38,691 nucleotides of DNA from an uncultured Thiodictyon sp. (GTDB lineage Bacteria > Pseudomonadota > Gammaproteobacteria > Chromatiales > Chromatiaceae), in NCBI RefSeq assembly GCF_903828115.1, contig NZ_CAIKKU010000887.1:1-38691 (forward strand), written 5' to 3'. The notes under the pieces are model-generated. The model ran no database searches. It saw only the letters and a program-made list of their open reading frames with translations, and was not told where the DNA came from. Positions within the stretch are counted from its first letter, which is position 1. Each line of letters starts with the position of its first letter. Shown here piece after piece: positions 23,295-31,855 of this stretch. Position numbers and translations under genes: made by a program.

Positions 23295-23630
23295 ATGCAA
23301 TTTGAACATGAGAGCCGCGACGGGATCGATATCGTCCGGCTACCTGAACGCCTGATGATGGCCGATGCGGCCGACGCCAAGGCACAACTCAAGGCGATCC
23401 TACTTGATGGTCGCGGCCGCCTGATCCTGGACCTGACCCGGACCGGATTCATGGACTCCAGTGGCTGCGGGACCCTGGTCGGGAGTTTGCAGACGGCCCG
23501 TAAGCAGGGCGGTGATGTCTGCCTGTTCGGGATGGGCAACAATGTGCGCGCGCTGTTCGAGCTGACCAAGCTGCACACCATATTTCGGATCTTCGACGAT
23601 GAAGAAGCGGCACTGCGCGCGATGCACTGA
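23295..23630 (+). CDS. STAS-domain anti-sigma antagonist (RsbV-like)
   Basis: This is a 111-residue single STAS domain. The phosphorylation-site motif is FMDSSGCGTLVGSL, with the Ser after Asp as the expected kinase target. ATG 23295 follows aggag at good spacing; the GTG at 23277 lies upstream of that ribosome site and is less likely. Together with the kinase and phosphatase upstream it completes a partner-switch module. Such modules control sigma factors, or enzymes such as diguanylate cyclases (HsbA in Pseudomonas) and syp EPS regulation in Vibrio. The position beside EPS genes suggests the latter kind of role here (inference). Confidence 0.92.
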   Translation: MQFEHESRDGIDIVRLPERLMMADAADAKAQLKAILLDGRGRLILDLTRTGFMDSSGCGTLVGSLQTARKQGGDVCLFGMGNNVRALFELTKLHTIFRIFDDEEAALRAMH

Positions 23631-23777
23631 CGCCCGATCAGCGGCCGTATCAGCGCCGCCACCGATGCCGCGCGGCTGACCCCCGCAGGGCTGTGGCTCG
23701 CGGCAGCAGGTGGGGGCGCTGCGGCAGTCCCCGGTCGCGGGCGATGAGTTGGCGGCAAGGTATCGAGGGTGCCTGAC

Positions 23778-24383
23778 ATGACCATTATCGGCATCGCGGG
23801 CGGCAGCGGGTCCGGCAAGACGACGTTTGCGCTGATGCTGCAAGAGCGGGTGGGGCGCGAACGCTGCGCGATTCTGCAGCAAGACGCTTATTATCATGAT
23901 CGGAGTCGGGAGTTTGACCATGATGGCGGGAGTGTCAACTTCGATCATCCGGATGCCATCGATTTCGCCCTGCTGTCGAGGCATTTGGAGGAACTCAAGG
24001 CCGGACGGCCGGTGGCGGTGCCCGTCTATGATTACGCGACGCATCGGCGCCTGGAGCGAACCGTGGTCCTCGCTGCCTGCCCCTGGATGGTGGTCGAGGG
24101 AATGCTGGTTCTGGCGGATCAGCGGGTGCGCGCGATCTGTGATACGAAGGTGTTTATCGATGCCCCGGAGCCGCTGCGGTTTGCGCGGCGACTTGCGCGC
24201 GATGCGCGGGAGCGGGGGCGGGATCGTGCGGGTGTCGAGCAACAGTTTCTGGCGCATGTGAAGCCCATGCACGACCAGTTTGTCGAGCCGTCCCGACAGT
24301 ACGCGGACAAGGTGTATTCGGGCGCGGGCGCGCTGCACTCCAGTATTCGCGACTTACTCGTTCAGATCGGGGGCGTGCTGTGA
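23778..24383 (+). CDS. udk: Uridine kinase family protein
   Basis: This 201-residue P-loop kinase has Walker A GGSGSGKTT near the N-terminus. QQDAYYHDRS matches the uridine/cytidine kinase substrate region, and NFDHPDAIDF and PVYDYATHRR are further family hallmarks. It should phosphorylate uridine or cytidine to UMP or CMP. ATG 23778 follows gaggg; a GTG 9 bases upstream is possible. The gene sits alone between the STAS gene and the EPS arm. A link to UDP-sugar supply is conceivable but only inferred. Confidence 0.9.
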   Translation: MTIIGIAGGSGSGKTTFALMLQERVGRERCAILQQDAYYHDRSREFDHDGGSVNFDHPDAIDFALLSRHLEELKAGRPVAVPVYDYATHRRLERTVVLAACPWMVVEGMLVLADQRVRAICDTKVFIDAPEPLRFARRLARDARERGRDRAGVEQQFLAHVKPMHDQFVEPSRQYADKVYSGAGALHSSIRDLLVQIGGVL

Positions 24384-24489
24384 CGTATTATGCAACCAGC
24401 GTTGCTCCGCCTGGCGTGACGAGCGCTGCGGCCGGCGGCTTGCCGTGTTGCCGGCGATGGTTGGCGAACATCCTGAAGGTCTGCACCTG

Positions 24490-25887
24490 ATGGCCAAATC
24501 CCCATTGGTGATCCCCGGTCCGCTCGGTCTTTCCCGGCGCAATCGCTGGTTGGCCGGTCTGCGGCGGCGCGGCTATCCGACGCTCGTCCTGCTGGGCGAG
24601 TTCCTGCCCCGTGCCGTCGATATTGTGGCCAGTGTCGTGCTGCTGGTCGTTCTCTCGCCGCTCTTGGTGGTGCGCGCACTGTGGAGTCGCCGCCAGACGG
24701 GTGTCGTCCTCGCCCAGGCTACACTGATCGGGCGCTTTCAAACGCCCTTCCAGCAGCTGTCTTTCGCGGGCAGTGGTCGGTTCCGCGGTCTGGCCGTGTG
24801 GTTGAACGTGTTGCGGGGCGACCTGGCGATCGTTGGGCCGCGACCCCTGGATGCGGCGCAGGCGGCGGCCGTCCCGGTGGAGGACCTGGTGCGGTTTGTC
24901 GTCCGGCCCGGGTTGGTCTCGCCCTTCGGCATTCGCAGCCGCATCGGCCTGGCGCATGAGCGCGAGTCGGCAATGGATCGGGATCAGGTCTATGCGCAAA
25001 CGATCAGCGGCGACCTGGGGCTGGCGGCGCGCTCGGTGGTGTCTGCAGTCTTAGGCGGCGGGGGACCCCCGCGCGCGATGCCGCCGGTAATCAATTTCTT
25101 CGGCATCCCCGTCTTGAACACGACCATGCATGAGGCGGTAGACTGGGTCGTCGCCAATGCGACTGGAAGGACGCCCCGGCTGATGGCCTTCGTCAATCCG
25201 GACTGCCTGAATATCGCCTGGCGCGCCGCCGATTACCGCAGGGTACTGCTCACGGCGGATCGGGTCTTGCCCGACGGGATCGGGATTCACCTTGGTTGTC
25301 GCATGCTCGGCCTGGCCTTGCGGGCGAACGTCAATGGCACGGACATGTTTCCGATCCTGTGCGAAGCGGCGGCCCGCGAGCGGCTGCCGATCTATCTCCT
25401 CGGGGCCCGGCCAGGGGTGGCGCAGGCGGCGGCCGACAACATGGTCAAGCGCTTTGCGGCGCTCAAGATCGCCGGCACGCGAGACGGCTTTTTTCTTCCC
25501 GCGCAGGAGGCGTCCGTGGTGGATACCATCAATAATTCCGGGGCGCGGATCTTGCTCGTAGCGTTCGGTGTCCCCCGCCAGGAGCTGTGGCTGGACCGCT
25601 GGCGCGACCGCCTGGTGCCGCCCGTCAGTATGGGTGTCGGCGGGCTCTTCGACTTCTACTCGGGCCGCATCCCGCGCGCCCCGGTATGGATGCGGGACCT
25701 GGGGCTGGAGTGGGTGTATCGGCTGCTGCAAGAGCCCGGGCGCATGTGGCGGCGCTATGTGATCGGTAACCCGCTCTTTCTGCTTCGCGTGCGTCGGCAG
25801 GCGCGGCACCCGGAGCGTTTCCCGCTGCCGGACGCGGGCGCCGGGCACCAGGCGCCGCCGCTCCCGGCGGCTTCACACCAATCATGA
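24490..25887 (+). CDS. Fusion: degenerate sugar-transferase domain + WecG/TagA/CpsF glycosyltransferase
   Basis: The 465-residue protein has two parts. Residues 1-195 resemble a phosphoglycosyl transferase of the WcaJ type: a membrane segment DIVASVVLLVVLSPLLVV, then NVLRGDLAIVGPRPLD and VVRPGLVSPFGIRSR. The KFRSM and catalytic Asp-Glu (DELPQL) motifs are missing, so it should be inactive. Residues 199-450 form an intact GT26 WecG/TagA domain, with FVNPDCLNIAW, LPDGIGIHLG containing the catalytic Asp, NGTDMF and GVPRQELWLDRW. It likely adds the second sugar to the lipid-linked primer while held at the membrane by the N-terminal domain. ATG 24490 follows gaagg. It is the first gene of arm 2 and is followed by the canonical sugar transferase. 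Confidence 0.88.
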   Translation: MAKSPLVIPGPLGLSRRNRWLAGLRRRGYPTLVLLGEFLPRAVDIVASVVLLVVLSPLLVVRALWSRRQTGVVLAQATLIGRFQTPFQQLSFAGSGRFRGLAVWLNVLRGDLAIVGPRPLDAAQAAAVPVEDLVRFVVRPGLVSPFGIRSRIGLAHERESAMDRDQVYAQTISGDLGLAARSVVSAVLGGGGPPRAMPPVINFFGIPVLNTTMHEAVDWVVANATGRTPRLMAFVNPDCLNIAWRAADYRRVLLTADRVLPDGIGIHLGCRMLGLALRANVNGTDMFPILCEAAARERLPIYLLGARPGVAQAAADNMVKRFAALKIAGTRDGFFLPAQEASVVDTINNSGARILLVAFGVPRQELWLDRWRDRLVPPVSMGVGGLFDFYSGRIPRAPVWMRDLGLEWVYRLLQEPGRMWRRYVIGNPLFLLRVRRQARHPERFPLPDAGAGHQAPPLPAASHQS

Positions 25888-25900
25888 ATGTGGCACGGCC

Positions 25901-26635
25901 ATGAGCGAACAGACCCACGAGCAGAGACTACGCGAACTCCTGCTGGAGCGCTACGGTCGCATCGATCAGTCGACCTTCAGGCACCGGCTGCGGTTTTACC
26001 TCAAGCGTGCCGGATGGGTGGGTGTCGTCACTGGTGCCTACCTGGTGAAGCGGGTCTTCGATATTGTCAGCGCCGCCATCCTCGCGGTGCTCCTGATCCC
26101 CGTATTCCTCGCCGTGGCCATTGCTATTCGACTGGAAGACCCCGGGCCCGTCTTCTTCAAACAGACGCGCGTCGGGCGCTGGGGAAGCTTATTTACGATG
26201 TGGAAATTCCGCTCCATGTACACCGATGCGGAGAAGCGCAAGAAGGAGTTAATGGCGCACAACGAAATGCAGGGTGGGGTCATCTTCAAGATGAAGAACG
26301 ATCCGCGCGTCACCAAGGTCGGGCGTATCATCCGCAAGACCTCCATCGACGAGTTGCCGCAGCTCTGGAATGTGATCAAAGGCGACATGTCGCTCGTCGG
26401 TCCCCGACCCCCGGTCCCCCAGGAGGTGGATCAGTATTCGCTGTCGGATCGTCGCCGCCTGGAGGTGATACCCGGCATCACCTGTATCTGGCAGATCTCG
26501 GGTCGCTCCGACATCCCGTTCGACCAGCAGGTGGAACTCGACGCGCAGTACATCCAGTCCCAGTCGTTCTGGAGCGACATCAAGATCCTGTTAAAGACGG
26601 TTCCCGCCCTGTTGTTCGGTACGGGAGCCTACTGA
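25901..26635 (+). CDS. Undecaprenyl-phosphate sugar phosphotransferase (initiating PGT)
   Basis: This is a 244-residue monotopic phosphoglycosyl transferase. A membrane hairpin lies near 45-75 (VKRVFDIVSAAILAVLLIP). KFRSM is at 102-106, the catalytic Asp150-Glu151 sits in SIDELPQLWNVIKGDMSLVG, and VGPRPPVPQEV follows with PGITCIWQISGRS. All catalytic elements are intact, unlike the two flanking genes. It transfers sugar-1-phosphate from a nucleotide sugar to undecaprenyl phosphate and so starts each EPS repeat unit. It is the short form, lacking the N-terminal membrane bundle of WcaJ. It is 13 bases after the TagA fusion and 28 before the next gene. Confidence 0.95.
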   Translation: MSEQTHEQRLRELLLERYGRIDQSTFRHRLRFYLKRAGWVGVVTGAYLVKRVFDIVSAAILAVLLIPVFLAVAIAIRLEDPGPVFFKQTRVGRWGSLFTMWKFRSMYTDAEKRKKELMAHNEMQGGVIFKMKNDPRVTKVGRIIRKTSIDELPQLWNVIKGDMSLVGPRPPVPQEVDQYSLSDRRRLEVIPGITCIWQISGRSDIPFDQQVELDAQYIQSQSFWSDIKILLKTVPALLFGTGAY

Positions 26636-26663
26636 GGAGCAATTATTTCGGAGCAAACGGTAC

Positions 26664-28130
26664 ATGCGCGCACTCGTATTTGCAGATCGCCTGGGCTTGG
26701 AACTCGCGCCCCTCACCGACAAGGTGGCGGTCGCGCTGCTTCCGGTGACGGGTAAGGAGCTGCTGCTCTATACGCTCGAGGAACTGGTGGGCGCCGGCAT
26801 CCGCGAGCTGGTGGTGGTCGCGGCGGCCCATGGCGAACAGACCAGGGTCAGCACCCTGGGAGAAGGTGAACGCTGGGGGGCGAGCATCCGCTATGTGCTC
26901 AGTCGCGGCGAGGAGCAGCCTGCCGCGGTGTGGTCGCGTCTGAATCTGGCCGATGCCGACGCGGTGCTCGCACTGCGCGGCGACGTGCTGCGCTCTCCCG
27001 CCATGGGCGAGTTTCTGCATCAGGCCCAGAGCAAGCCCGGCACTTTCGCATTCTGCGGGGTGGGAGCGGACCCCCGCGGTAGTCTGCTGCTCCTGCGTCC
27101 AGGTTGTCAGGCGCCCGGCAACCTGCTCGACAGCCTGAGTTGGGATGCGCCCAAGCCCCTTCCGAGCGAGGACGGCTGCGTCGTCGCGGACGCGGTTCTC
27201 AACTGCCTGGAAAGCCTTCCGGCCTTCCATAAGGCCAATCTCGACCTCCTGGCCGGGCGCATCCCGGGTCTCCAGGTTGCGGGCCGCACGGTCGCCTTGG
27301 GGCTGATCGCCGGCCGCAAGGCCTCGGTCTTGCCGAAGAGCCTCAAGCAGGGGGTGGCCTACGTCGGCGCGAACAGCCGGGTCGATCCTGAGGCCGAACT
27401 GCTGGGCGAGGTCGTGATCGGCGATAACGTCGTCATCGACCGCGCTGCAACCATCCGCAACAGTGTGATTCTCCCTCGCACCTATGTGGGCGAGTTGGTG
27501 GAGATCGGCAATGCAATCGTCGCCGGCAACCAGCTCATGCGGGTCGATACGGGCGCCCTGCTCACGATCAGCGAGGCCTTCCTGCTCGGCAGCCTGGACG
27601 CGACCGGGACGCGTGCGCGCGTCTCCCGCTGGGATCGGCTGGCGGGTGTCCTGTTGCTGATCCTATCCTTGCCGCTGTGGCCCTTGGCCGGCGCGGCGGC
27701 GGCCTTGTCCGGTCGGGGGCCGCTGATGGCGAGTCGCGAGTGCGTGGGCAATCGCGCGGCGTTTCCCGGCGGGGATGGCGCGGTGAGACGATTCAAGGCG
27801 AGATACTGCAATACCGCGATTCCCGTGCTGCGTCACCTGCCGGGCCTGTTCGCGGTGATTCAGGGCGATCTGCGGCTGGTCGGTGTTTCGCCCCTGACAC
27901 CGGAACAGGATGCTGAGCGCTCGGAGGACTGGCAACGGGTCCGTGATCAGGTACCGGTCGGCCTGCTGGGACCTACCCAACTCACCTTGACGGATGACGC
28001 GCCGTTGGAGGAGCGTCTCCTGAGCGACGCCTTTTATGCCCAGACACGCAGCTGGAGCAAAGATATGGGATACCTGCTCAGTGGTGTGCGGATGCTGTTC
28101 AACGGCGACGCCTGGCGCCGCCGCCTGTGA
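26664..28130 (+). CDS. Three-domain fusion: nucleotidyltransferase-like + left-handed beta-helix + degenerate sugar transferase
   Basis: The 488-residue protein shows three segments. Residues 1-225 look like a sugar-nucleotidyltransferase fold, but the GGxGTRL nucleotide loop is absent (VFADRLGLELAP). Residues 235-300 carry hexapeptide repeats (SRVDPEAELLGEVVIGDNVV). Residues 320-488 resemble a phosphoglycosyl transferase: a membrane segment RLAGVLLLILSLPLWPL, then FKARYCN where KFRSM is expected, and FAVIQGDLRLVGVSPLTPEQ with no preceding Asp-Glu pair. Both catalytic sites thus look inactive. It may be a scaffold or regulator for the active sugar transferase encoded just upstream (inference). 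The start is ATG with a ggag site upstream. Confidence 0.8.
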   Translation: MRALVFADRLGLELAPLTDKVAVALLPVTGKELLLYTLEELVGAGIRELVVVAAAHGEQTRVSTLGEGERWGASIRYVLSRGEEQPAAVWSRLNLADADAVLALRGDVLRSPAMGEFLHQAQSKPGTFAFCGVGADPRGSLLLLRPGCQAPGNLLDSLSWDAPKPLPSEDGCVVADAVLNCLESLPAFHKANLDLLAGRIPGLQVAGRTVALGLIAGRKASVLPKSLKQGVAYVGANSRVDPEAELLGEVVIGDNVVIDRAATIRNSVILPRTYVGELVEIGNAIVAGNQLMRVDTGALLTISEAFLLGSLDATGTRARVSRWDRLAGVLLLILSLPLWPLAGAAAALSGRGPLMASRECVGNRAAFPGGDGAVRRFKARYCNTAIPVLRHLPGLFAVIQGDLRLVGVSPLTPEQDAERSEDWQRVRDQVPVGLLGPTQLTLTDDAPLEERLLSDAFYAQTRSWSKDMGYLLSGVRMLFNGDAWRRRL

Positions 28131-28187
28131 GCGGGCGGGTTTCCCGGAAAGGTCGAGAGATTGGTGATCGAGAAACGAGGGCAAGAG

Positions 28188-29093
28188 ATGGAACAGCGAA
28201 CTGATCGACCCGCCGCCAGTGGCTTCAAACCCAAGGTCGCCATCGCCATGCGCTCATACAATGACCGCGGCGTCATTCGCGGGACCCTGGAGTTGATCCG
28301 GCGGCAGACCTATCGGAATTTCGAGCTATGGAATTTCGACTCGAGCTCGACCGACGGTACCCTCGACATTATCAAGGAATTCAACGACGCGCACCACATC
28401 CGCCGCAACGACAGCGCCTCCTACAACCCCGGCACCGTGCTCAACGAGGCGGTGCGCTCGGTGGGGGGGGAGGTCGTCGTCTTCATCAACTCCGACGCCA
28501 CCCCCGAGGGGGAGGACTGGCTGGAGCAGCTGATCGCCCCGCTCGCCGACCCGCAGGTCGGTGTGGTCTACGGTCGTCAGACGGCACGGCCCGATTGCCG
28601 CTCCCTCTTCGTCAAGGATACCGAGCGCGCCTTCGGCGACGGGCGTGAGGCCGCCACCTGGGTCCATTTCTTTTCCATGGCTAATTGCGCGGTCCGGCGC
28701 GACATCCTTGAACGCTTTCCGTTTGAAACCAGGATCCAATACTCCGAGGATATCGAGTGGTCGTACCGTTTGCGCAAGGCCGGGCTGGCGATCCGCTACG
28801 TGGCCGCGGCCGCCGCCACCCACTCGCACAATTATACGCTACGCCAATCCTTCAAGCGCCAGTTCGGGGAGGGCAAGGCCGAGGCCTGGATCTTCCACGC
28901 CGGCGAGATCAATACCTCTTTTCTTCGCTACTGCCTGCTGCCGTTCGGTATGGAGGTCTTGCGCGACCTGCGCTGGGCCGCGCAACAGGGTTCGCTGGAT
29001 GCGTTCGTTCATACGGTTCCGCTGCGCGCCGTGCAAAAGTGGGGCCGCTGGCGCGGACTTCTGGAAGGCCGCAGAACCGCTGCCGCTCACTGA
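28188..29093 (+). CDS. GT2-family glycosyltransferase (rhamnosyltransferase-like)
   Basis: The 301-residue GT-A enzyme has motifs in order: VAIAMRSYNDRG, NFDSSSTDGTLDII, VVVFINSDATPEG (metal-binding region) and EDIEWSYRLRKAG with the catalytic-base-type Asp. No membrane spans are seen, so it is peripheral and cytosolic, transferring one sugar to the growing lipid-linked unit. Sugar identity cannot be read; the layout resembles rhamnosyltransferases. ATG 28188 is chosen over an upstream TTG because it follows a gaggg site. It is 15 bases before the nucleotidyltransferase-fold gene. Confidence 0.9.
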   Translation: MEQRTDRPAASGFKPKVAIAMRSYNDRGVIRGTLELIRRQTYRNFELWNFDSSSTDGTLDIIKEFNDAHHIRRNDSASYNPGTVLNEAVRSVGGEVVVFINSDATPEGEDWLEQLIAPLADPQVGVVYGRQTARPDCRSLFVKDTERAFGDGREAATWVHFFSMANCAVRRDILERFPFETRIQYSEDIEWSYRLRKAGLAIRYVAAAAATHSHNYTLRQSFKRQFGEGKAEAWIFHAGEINTSFLRYCLLPFGMEVLRDLRWAAQQGSLDAFVHTVPLRAVQKWGRWRGLLEGRRTAAAH

Positions 29094-29108
29094 ACCCGGG
29101 AGAACCTG

Positions 29109-30284
29109 ATGCCGCTCGCTGAGACCGCGATAGCCCCGTCTGACCGTCACCGCTTCACGCTGGATGGCGACGCCGCGGTTGAGCACCGGATTGCCCGTGA
29201 CCAGTCGCTGATCGCTGACGCGGTACGGGCGCTCATCGCCCCGCCGGCCTTTCGGGGCCTGGTGCTCATGGGCGGCTACGGGCGCGGGGAAGGGGGCTAT
29301 GTCCTGCGCGATGGGCAACCGCAGCCCTACAACGACTACGATTATTTCGTGGTCGTGCGCGGCCTCGACCGGACGCGCCGCGCGGGCCTGACGCGGGCCC
29401 TGGCGGAGCGGGCGCGGGCGCTGGAGGGCGAGGTGGGGGTCGAGGTGGACTTTGCCATCCTGCGCGAGGAAACGCTGCCCAAGGCCGAATACTCGCTGAT
29501 GAACGCCGAGATGATCTGGGGCCACCGCGTCGTCGCCGGCGACCCGGCGGTGCTCGCGGCGATGCCGCCCATGCCCTTCAGTCGGCTGCCACTGGGCGAG
29601 TTCACGCGACTGCTGCTCAATCGCGGCGCCCTGCTGCTGATGAACCAGCGACGACTCGCCGATGGTGCGCCGCTCACCGCCGCGGAGCAGGAAATCTTCT
29701 TCAAGTACCTGTTCAAGGCCATCCTGGCCTGCGGCGATGCCCGGCTTGCCGCAAACCAGTCCTACCACCCGTCCTATGTGAACAAAGGCGAGCTTTTGCA
29801 CGCGCTGGACTGGCGCGGCAAGGAGGCCTTCATGGCGCTCTACGCGCAGGCCCGGGAGAACAAGTTCCACCCGGATTATGACCGTTACGCGGCCGAAAGC
29901 GCCCAGGTCTGGCAGCAACAGGTGGTGGGCATCTGGCTGGACACCCTGTCCTGGCTGGAACGCACGCGCACCGGCAGTGCCGTCGACGATTGGACTGCCT
30001 ATTGCTCACCGGCGATGGCGAAGGGTCAGGGGCAGGCGTCCTGGGGCGGGTGGCGCAATGCGGCGATCACCTTGCGCGACTTCGGGCCGGCGCAATTGCT
30101 GCAACAGCCGCGCTGGTCGCTGCGCTACCCCAGGGAACGGTTGATTGCCACGCTGCCGTTGCTGTTGTCGCGCCCGGGCAGCCCCGCGGCCCCGATACTG
30201 GCGGATGCGCTTGTCCTGCCCGCGGGCAGGTCCTGGTCGGACGCCACAGACGCCTTCCTGCGCCTGTGGCGGCGTTACGCTTGA
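29109..30284 (+). CDS. Nucleotidyltransferase-fold protein of unknown role in EPS locus
   Basis: The 391-residue protein is not a familiar EPS enzyme. Its N-terminal part carries the signature of the DNA polymerase beta-type nucleotidyltransferase superfamily: GGYGRGEG (55-62), then NDYDYFVVV with Asp76 and Asp78, and VEVDFAIL with Asp114. All three metal-binding carboxylates are therefore in place. The C-terminal two thirds are helical, with conserved-looking segments such as FFKYLFKAILACGDA and NQSYHPSYVNKGELL. This suggests a catalytically active transferase that moves a nucleotide onto an unknown acceptor. It has a ggaga ribosome site and lies between the GT2 gene and the flippase gene in the same run. 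Confidence 0.72.
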   Translation: MPLAETAIAPSDRHRFTLDGDAAVEHRIARDQSLIADAVRALIAPPAFRGLVLMGGYGRGEGGYVLRDGQPQPYNDYDYFVVVRGLDRTRRAGLTRALAERARALEGEVGVEVDFAILREETLPKAEYSLMNAEMIWGHRVVAGDPAVLAAMPPMPFSRLPLGEFTRLLLNRGALLLMNQRRLADGAPLTAAEQEIFFKYLFKAILACGDARLAANQSYHPSYVNKGELLHALDWRGKEAFMALYAQARENKFHPDYDRYAAESAQVWQQQVVGIWLDTLSWLERTRTGSAVDDWTAYCSPAMAKGQGQASWGGWRNAAITLRDFGPAQLLQQPRWSLRYPRERLIATLPLLLSRPGSPAAPILADALVLPAGRSWSDATDAFLRLWRRYA

Positions 30285-30300
30285 GCCCTGGAGCACCCTG

Positions 30301-31812
30301 ATGCGTTGGATACTGAACATCGCCAGCAATTACCTGCGGGTCATCGTCGGGATCGCGGTGATGTTCTTCCTCATTCCCTTCCAGGTCACACACCTGGGCC
30401 TGGACCTGTTCGGGCTCTGGTCCCTGATCTTCGCCGTGGTCGGGCTCTTTGGCCTCTTGGATCTCGGTTTCGCCACCGCGGCCATGAAGTATGTCGCCGA
30501 ACTGACGGCGAGCGGGGACCAGGCCGCGCGCAATCAGGTCCTGTCCACCCTGCTGGTGGTCTACACGGGCCTCGGCCTGATCTGCCTGGTCCTGGTGGCC
30601 ATCCTGGCGGGTCCGGCCTCGGGCTGGTTCGCGCTGAGCCCCGACCAGGCCGATCCCTTCACGCTGGCCCTGTGGCTGCTGGGAACCGTGGTCGCCATCA
30701 ACTTCCCGGCCAGTCTGATCAAGGCGATCCTCATCGGCAGCGGGCGGATGCACCTGGTCAACGGGATCGAACTGGTCACCACCCTGGTCAACGCCGCCCT
30801 GATCGTGATCCTGCTCTCTGCCGGCCTCGGCCTGGTGGGCATGGCCATCGCCACCGCCGCGACCATGCTGCTCGGGCCCGCCGTGATGCTGCCGCTGGCC
30901 ATTCGACTGACCCCAGGGCTCGCGGTCTCGCCGCGGCTCTTCAGCCGCTCACGGGTGCGCGAACTGCTCGGCTTCTCCGTGTATTTCTTCATCGCCAACG
31001 TGGCGGTCCTCATCATCCTGCGGATGGACCCGGTGGTCATCAAGATGTTCCTGCCGCTCACCGCGGTGGCCGTCTATGCCGTCGGGGCCAAAATCGCCGA
31101 ATACACCTACCTGCTCAACAAGCAGTTCTCCAACGCCCTGATGCCGCTGGTGTCACTGTCCAAGGGGGCCGGGGATGCGGCCACCGTGCGGCGGGTCCTG
31201 GTGGACGGGACCCGCTTCCTGCTGGCCATTGCGGTGCCCTTCTTCGCCCTGCTCCTGTTCTACTCCGAACCCTTCGTCATCCACTGGATGGGGGAGTCAT
31301 TCGCCGAGTCCATTCCGGTACTGCGCATCCTGCTGGTCGCGATGCTCCTGGCCAGCGTTCAGCTCAACGCGGCCAATGTCCTGGGGATGACCGGCAAGCA
31401 CCGCTTCGTCGCCTTCGCCATGGGCGGCTCGGCGCTGCTCAACCTCGTCTTGTCGATTGTGCTGGTCCAGTTCTTTGGACTCATCGGGGTGGCCCTGGGG
31501 ACCCTGATCGCCACCTTCCTGGTGGAGTTCACCCTGGTGGTCCCGCGCGCCTGCCGCGACCAGGCACTGCCGCTCGCCGGGTTCGTTCGCCAGGCGATCT
31601 GGCCGCCGCTGCCGGCCCTGGTCCCGGCCCTGGGAACCGCCTGGCTGCTGGCCTACTGGCAGCCTATCACCGGGTTCACCTGGATCTTCCTGGAGGGGGC
31701 GCTCAGTGCGCTCGTCTATTTCACCGCCTTCTACTGGAGCGGCCTGGTCGCCGTCGAGCGGGACCTGATCGCCGGCAAGCTGCGCCGCACCTTGGCGTCA
31801 CGGCGCGCCTGA
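30301..31812 (+). CDS. Wzx-type flippase (PST/MATE-like oligosaccharide translocase)
   Basis: This 503-residue protein has about 12-14 transmembrane helices. Family-typical features are the N-terminal pattern ILNIASNYLRVIVGIAVMFF, LGLDLFGLWSLIFAVVGLFG, and KFAKYTY-like segments in the form GAKIAEYTYLLNKQFSNALM. It should flip the undecaprenyl-linked repeat unit to the periplasm for the Wzy-like enzyme in arm 1. ATG 30301 has ggag upstream; the longer frame lies within the preceding gene. It follows that gene by 16 bases. Confidence 0.93.
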   Translation: MRWILNIASNYLRVIVGIAVMFFLIPFQVTHLGLDLFGLWSLIFAVVGLFGLLDLGFATAAMKYVAELTASGDQAARNQVLSTLLVVYTGLGLICLVLVAILAGPASGWFALSPDQADPFTLALWLLGTVVAINFPASLIKAILIGSGRMHLVNGIELVTTLVNAALIVILLSAGLGLVGMAIATAATMLLGPAVMLPLAIRLTPGLAVSPRLFSRSRVRELLGFSVYFFIANVAVLIILRMDPVVIKMFLPLTAVAVYAVGAKIAEYTYLLNKQFSNALMPLVSLSKGAGDAATVRRVLVDGTRFLLAIAVPFFALLLFYSEPFVIHWMGESFAESIPVLRILLVAMLLASVQLNAANVLGMTGKHRFVAFAMGGSALLNLVLSIVLVQFFGLIGVALGTLIATFLVEFTLVVPRACRDQALPLAGFVRQAIWPPLPALVPALGTAWLLAYWQPITGFTWIFLEGALSALVYFTAFYWSGLVAVERDLIAGKLRRTLASRRA

Positions 31813-31855
31813 AGCGCCCCACCCACCCCCACCCCAAGACCCATCAGGAGCCGTC

